From positions 1 through 7,221 of the forward strand of contig WBUW01000145.1 of the NCBI GenBank assembly GCA_008933495.1: a stretch of DNA of 7,221 nt, in the 5' to 3' direction. Positions 4,427 to 7,221 of the stretch are shown here, one piece after another. Origin of the DNA: Pseudorhodoplanes sp. Its GTDB lineage: Bacteria > Pseudomonadota > Alphaproteobacteria > Rhizobiales > Xanthobacteraceae. Made by a program: the position numbers and the translations under genes. Below the pieces are notes generated by a model. That model saw only the letters and a list, made by a program, of their open reading frames with translations. It was not told the origin of the DNA and ran no database searches. Position 1 is the stretch's first letter; every line of letters begins with the position of its first letter.

Positions 4427-7221
4427 ATGAAACATTGGTTTGCGGGTTCGGCCTGCGATCGATCGGGATCGACTTCGGATGTTTCGGCGCGCCACAAGGT
4501 CCAGCGCAGCGCCCCGATCCGCTCGACCGTCGTCTGCGCGATCCTGCTGGCAATTGGCGTCGTCTGCCTCATCGATCTGTTTCTCGCCAATTTCCGGACC
4601 CGGGCCCTGGCGGAAAACAGGCGCACGCTCGCCAACACGGCATTTGTCATCGCAGAGCAGATCGACCATTTTCTCGAAGCGACGGAGGCGGTCCAGAGAA
4701 ATCTGGTCGATCATTTTGCCGCTTTCGAACAATTCGAAAAAGACACTTTCGACCGCAGCATTTCGCAACACGACATTCATCTGAAGTTGCGGGACAAGGC
4801 TTCCGGCATGCTCCATGTCGGCGCTCTCAGTCTGTTCAATGCCGCGGGGAAACTGGTGAATTTCTCCCGCTCCTGGCCGGTCCCGGTGGTCGACGTTTCC
4901 GACCGGGACTTCTACCGGGCGCTTCGGTCGGACGCCTCCTTGAACGCCTTTCTCGGCGCGCCGGTGCGCGATGGCGCAACGGGCGCCTGGGTCATGCATC
5001 TGGCGCGCCGGATACCCGGGCCGAACGGCGAGTTCCGCGGCGTCATGTCGAACGCGATCGAGCTCGATTTCTTTCGCACCTTCTTCGCCCAGATCGCCCT
5101 GGAGCGCGGCAGCTCGATTGCCCTGTTCCGGCCCGACGGGACGCTTCTCGCGCGCCATCCCTGGCATGACAACGAGCTGGGACATCGGTTCCCGTCGGCG
5201 GCGGTGCTCGAGATCGTGGCGAACGCCGAGCATGGCATAGCGATCAAAACCGGCGCGATTGACAAACAATTCCGGATGATCGCCGCGCGCCGCGTCAAGC
5301 ATTTTCCGATCATTGTCGGCGCGACCAAGACGATGACCACCATTCTCGCGGACTGGAAACAGACCGCGATCTACATTACCGCGTTCGGCGTGCTCGTCAT
5401 TGCCGCAATCGTGTGCACGGCGATCCTGTTCATCAGGCAATTCAATCAATATCGCGTGCTGACCGAGCTTCGCGCGGCACAGATCGAAGAGGAGAAAAAC
5501 CGCGAGCAGCGGCAGCGCGTCGATGCCGCCATCGCGCATATCTCGCAAGGACTGGCGATATTCGATGCGGCCGGCCGATTAGCCATGTGCAATGAGCGCT
5601 ATCGCACAATGTACGATCTGCCGCTCGAAAAAGTTCCAACCGGCACCAATATCGTCGATATTTTCCGCATTCGCGCGGCAAACCAGATCCATGAGGTCGA
5701 TCCGGAACGCCATGCTGCCGACGTGATGCGATCGATCGCCGCAAAGCGAACGACAACCCATATTGTCGAGCTCGGCGACGGGCGGATCATTTCGATCGTC
5801 ATAAATCCGATGCCGGACGGCGGTTGGGTTGCGACCCACGAAGACATTACCGAAATGCGAAGCCGCGAGACTTCGTTCCGGCTGTTGTTCGACAACAATC
5901 CGGTGCCCATGTGGGTGTTCGACCGCAATACACTGCGATTCCTGGCGGTCAACCAGGCCGCGATCGATCACTACGGATATAGCCGCGACCAGTTTCTGCG
6001 CATGACGGTCCTTGACATTCGCCCGTCCGAGGACCGCAACAAATTTGCCGAATTCGTCCGCAATTCCCCGCAGGATGAGCACGGCGTGCCCGGGCGCCAC
6101 TTGAAGCCGGACGGCGGCGTCATCGACGTCCTGATCTATTCCCGCGGCATGAACTATGAAGGCCGCGCCGCCGCGCTGGTCGCCGTTCACGACATCACCG
6201 AACGCAAGCGCGACCGGGACGAGTTGGAGCGCACCCGCACGTTCCTGGATGCGATCGTCGAAAATGTTCCGCTCCCGATCATGGTCAAGGATGTCGAGGG
6301 CGCCAAACTGGAAACGCACAATTTCAAGTTCCGCCTGATCAATCGCGCCGCCGAGGAATTTTTCGGCGTACCGCGCGGGCAGATGATCGGCAGGACGGCG
6401 CGCGAAGTCTATCCCGCCGAAAGCGCCGACTTCGTCGTCACGCGGGACAACGAAACGCTGCAGTCCGCCGATACGATCATGGTGCGCGAGCATTCCGTAT
6501 GCACGCCGGGAAACGGGACACGAGAGGTCAAATCGGCAAAAGTCGCGATACGCGACAAGGATGGTTCGCCGCGAATGCTGCTGATCGTTCTCGAGGATGT
6601 TACGGATCGCAACCGGGCGGCGGAACGCATCGCTTACATGGCGCATTATGATCCGTTGACTGACCTGCCCAACCGCGCGAGCTTCAACGACGCGCTGGAC
6701 GCCGCCCTCGAACGGGCCAGGAAGACAAACGGGTCCTTTGGACTCCTGAGCATCGACCTCGATTCGTTCAAGGAAGCGAACGATCTCTATGGTCATTCAG
6801 TGGGCGACGGCGTGTTGCGCGAAGTCGCCCAACGGCTCAAGGCCGCTGCCGGCGGCTCGGCTGTTTTCCGGATCGGCGGCGACGAATTCGCCCTCATTCT
6901 GGCAGACGGCGAGCAGCCGCAGGCCGCCGCAGATCTCGCCGAACGTCTGCTCGACACCTGCCGCAGCGATATCGAGGTCGACGGCCATCCGGTACGCATT
7001 GGCCTGTGTATCGGGATCGCGGTTTTCCCCGACAACGGCTCGGACGCCAAAACGATATTCAATAATGCCGATATCGCCCTCTACCGGGCCAAATCGGAAC
7101 TGCGCGGTTCGGTTCGACTTTTCGATTCGGAGATGGGCGCCGAGCTCAGGGATCGCCGCGCGATGCAAAGCGAATTGCGGGCGGCCGTCCAGGAGGGTGA
7201 GATTTCCCTGCACTACCAGCC
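4427..7221 (+). CDS. Cache-PAS-PAS-PAS-GGDEF-(EAL) c-di-GMP signalling protein, 3'-truncated
   Basis: Inner-membrane sensor predicted to make, and perhaps degrade, cyclic di-GMP. The frame is open for 931 codons plus two bases to the window edge with no stop. Layout: basic cytoplasmic N-terminus (1-31); TM1 (about 32-55); periplasmic double-Cache-like domain (about 56-311, with VSDRDFYRAL at 157-166); TM2 (about 312-336); a charged helix with EEEKNREQRQR (354-364); PAS1 of the PAS_7 kind (about 366-477, ISQGLAIFDAAGRLAMCNER); PAS2 (about 483-592, ending VHDITERK); PAS3 (about 603-728, ending LEDVTDRN); GGDEF domain (about 735-900). The catalytic set is complete: D777, D779, FK 781-782, N785, D786, GH 789-790, GD 793-794 and GGDEF at 817-821 (6875-6889). 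The product-inhibition motif RxxD is absent: its place (808-811) reads AGGS. Residues from 912 (ELRAAVQEGEISLHYQ at 916-931) are a typical EAL-domain start. An in-frame ATG at 4412 is an alternative start adding five residues; a weak GGTG at 4417-4420 favours 4427. The EAL catalytic residues are not visible. Confidence 0.93.
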   Translation, partial: MKHWFAGSACDRSGSTSDVSARHKVQRSAPIRSTVVCAILLAIGVVCLIDLFLANFRTRALAENRRTLANTAFVIAEQIDHFLEATEAVQRNLVDHFAAFEQFEKDTFDRSISQHDIHLKLRDKASGMLHVGALSLFNAAGKLVNFSRSWPVPVVDVSDRDFYRALRSDASLNAFLGAPVRDGATGAWVMHLARRIPGPNGEFRGVMSNAIELDFFRTFFAQIALERGSSIALFRPDGTLLARHPWHDNELGHRFPSAAVLEIVANAEHGIAIKTGAIDKQFRMIAARRVKHFPIIVGATKTMTTILADWKQTAIYITAFGVLVIAAIVCTAILFIRQFNQYRVLTELRAAQIEEEKNREQRQRVDAAIAHISQGLAIFDAAGRLAMCNERYRTMYDLPLEKVPTGTNIVDIFRIRAANQIHEVDPERHAADVMRSIAAKRTTTHIVELGDGRIISIVINPMPDGGWVATHEDITEMRSRETSFRLLFDNNPVPMWVFDRNTLRFLAVNQAAIDHYGYSRDQFLRMTVLDIRPSEDRNKFAEFVRNSPQDEHGVPGRHLKPDGGVIDVLIYSRGMNYEGRAAALVAVHDITERKRDRDELERTRTFLDAIVENVPLPIMVKDVEGAKLETHNFKFRLINRAAEEFFGVPRGQMIGRTAREVYPAESADFVVTRDNETLQSADTIMVREHSVCTPGNGTREVKSAKVAIRDKDGSPRMLLIVLEDVTDRNRAAERIAYMAHYDPLTDLPNRASFNDALDAALERARKTNGSFGLLSIDLDSFKEANDLYGHSVGDGVLREVAQRLKAAAGGSAVFRIGGDEFALILADGEQPQAAADLAERLLDTCRSDIEVDGHPVRIGLCIGIAVFPDNGSDAKTIFNNADIALYRAKSELRGSVRLFDSEMGAELRDRRAMQSELRAAVQEGEISLHYQ

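Noticed and set aside
4435..5169. 244-codon + strand frame near the start of the sensor gene
   Set aside because: It is in a different frame from the continuous Cache-PAS-GGDEF frame, is Arg/Pro-rich and has no domain.
4364..5548. 394-codon - strand frame opposite the Cache region
   Set aside because: It lies antisense to the long sensor gene, whose domains are recognisable, and shows no family features of its own.
5579..6796. 405-codon - strand frame opposite the PAS domains
   Set aside because: The sense strand encodes clear PAS domains here, so the antisense frame is a by-product of codon bias.

Overview
The window is GC-rich DNA (strongly G/C at third codon positions), most likely from an alphaproteobacterium of the order Hyphomicrobiales (Rhizobiales), near Bradyrhizobium and its relatives. 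This rests on the residue-level look of RecR and RmuC, on a Cache-PAS-GGDEF protein of a style common in that order, and on a composite palindromic repeat (3062-3160) that resembles, from memory, a dispersed intergenic repeat of Bradyrhizobium-like genomes. No database was searched.

Left part (1-2917): the 3' part of rmuC (PD-(D/E)XK-like nuclease-fold protein linked to DNA recombination) is followed after 20 bases by a complete ampG-type muropeptide permease, both on the + strand and probably co-transcribed. recR (recombination mediator) lies convergently on the - strand. Its stop codon and that of ampG share one CTAG tetranucleotide, so no intergenic space separates them.

Middle (2918-4426): recR and a class I SAM-dependent methyltransferase are divergently arranged around a 280-base region that carries the composite repeat. 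No ybaB or dnaX is found directly upstream of recR, although they are its common neighbours in many bacteria. An AT-richer 158-base gap separates the methyltransferase from the next gene.

Right part (4427-7221): one very long + strand frame stays open to the window edge. It encodes a membrane-anchored c-di-GMP signalling protein: TM1, a periplasmic Cache-like sensor, TM2, a short coiled helix, three PAS domains, a GGDEF domain with an intact active site but no recognisable RxxD inhibitory site, and the first residues of an EAL domain cut by the window end.

Overall, this is core or near-core chromosomal content (DNA repair, cell-wall recycling, c-di-GMP signalling). I see no phage, transposase, CRISPR, toxin-antitoxin or defence module, no tRNA or rRNA gene, and no convincing sign of an undescribed multi-gene system. 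The points most worth a second look are the composite repeat beside the divergent recR/methyltransferase pair, the uncharacterised methyltransferase with its conserved-looking N-terminal half, and the I-site-less GGDEF protein.
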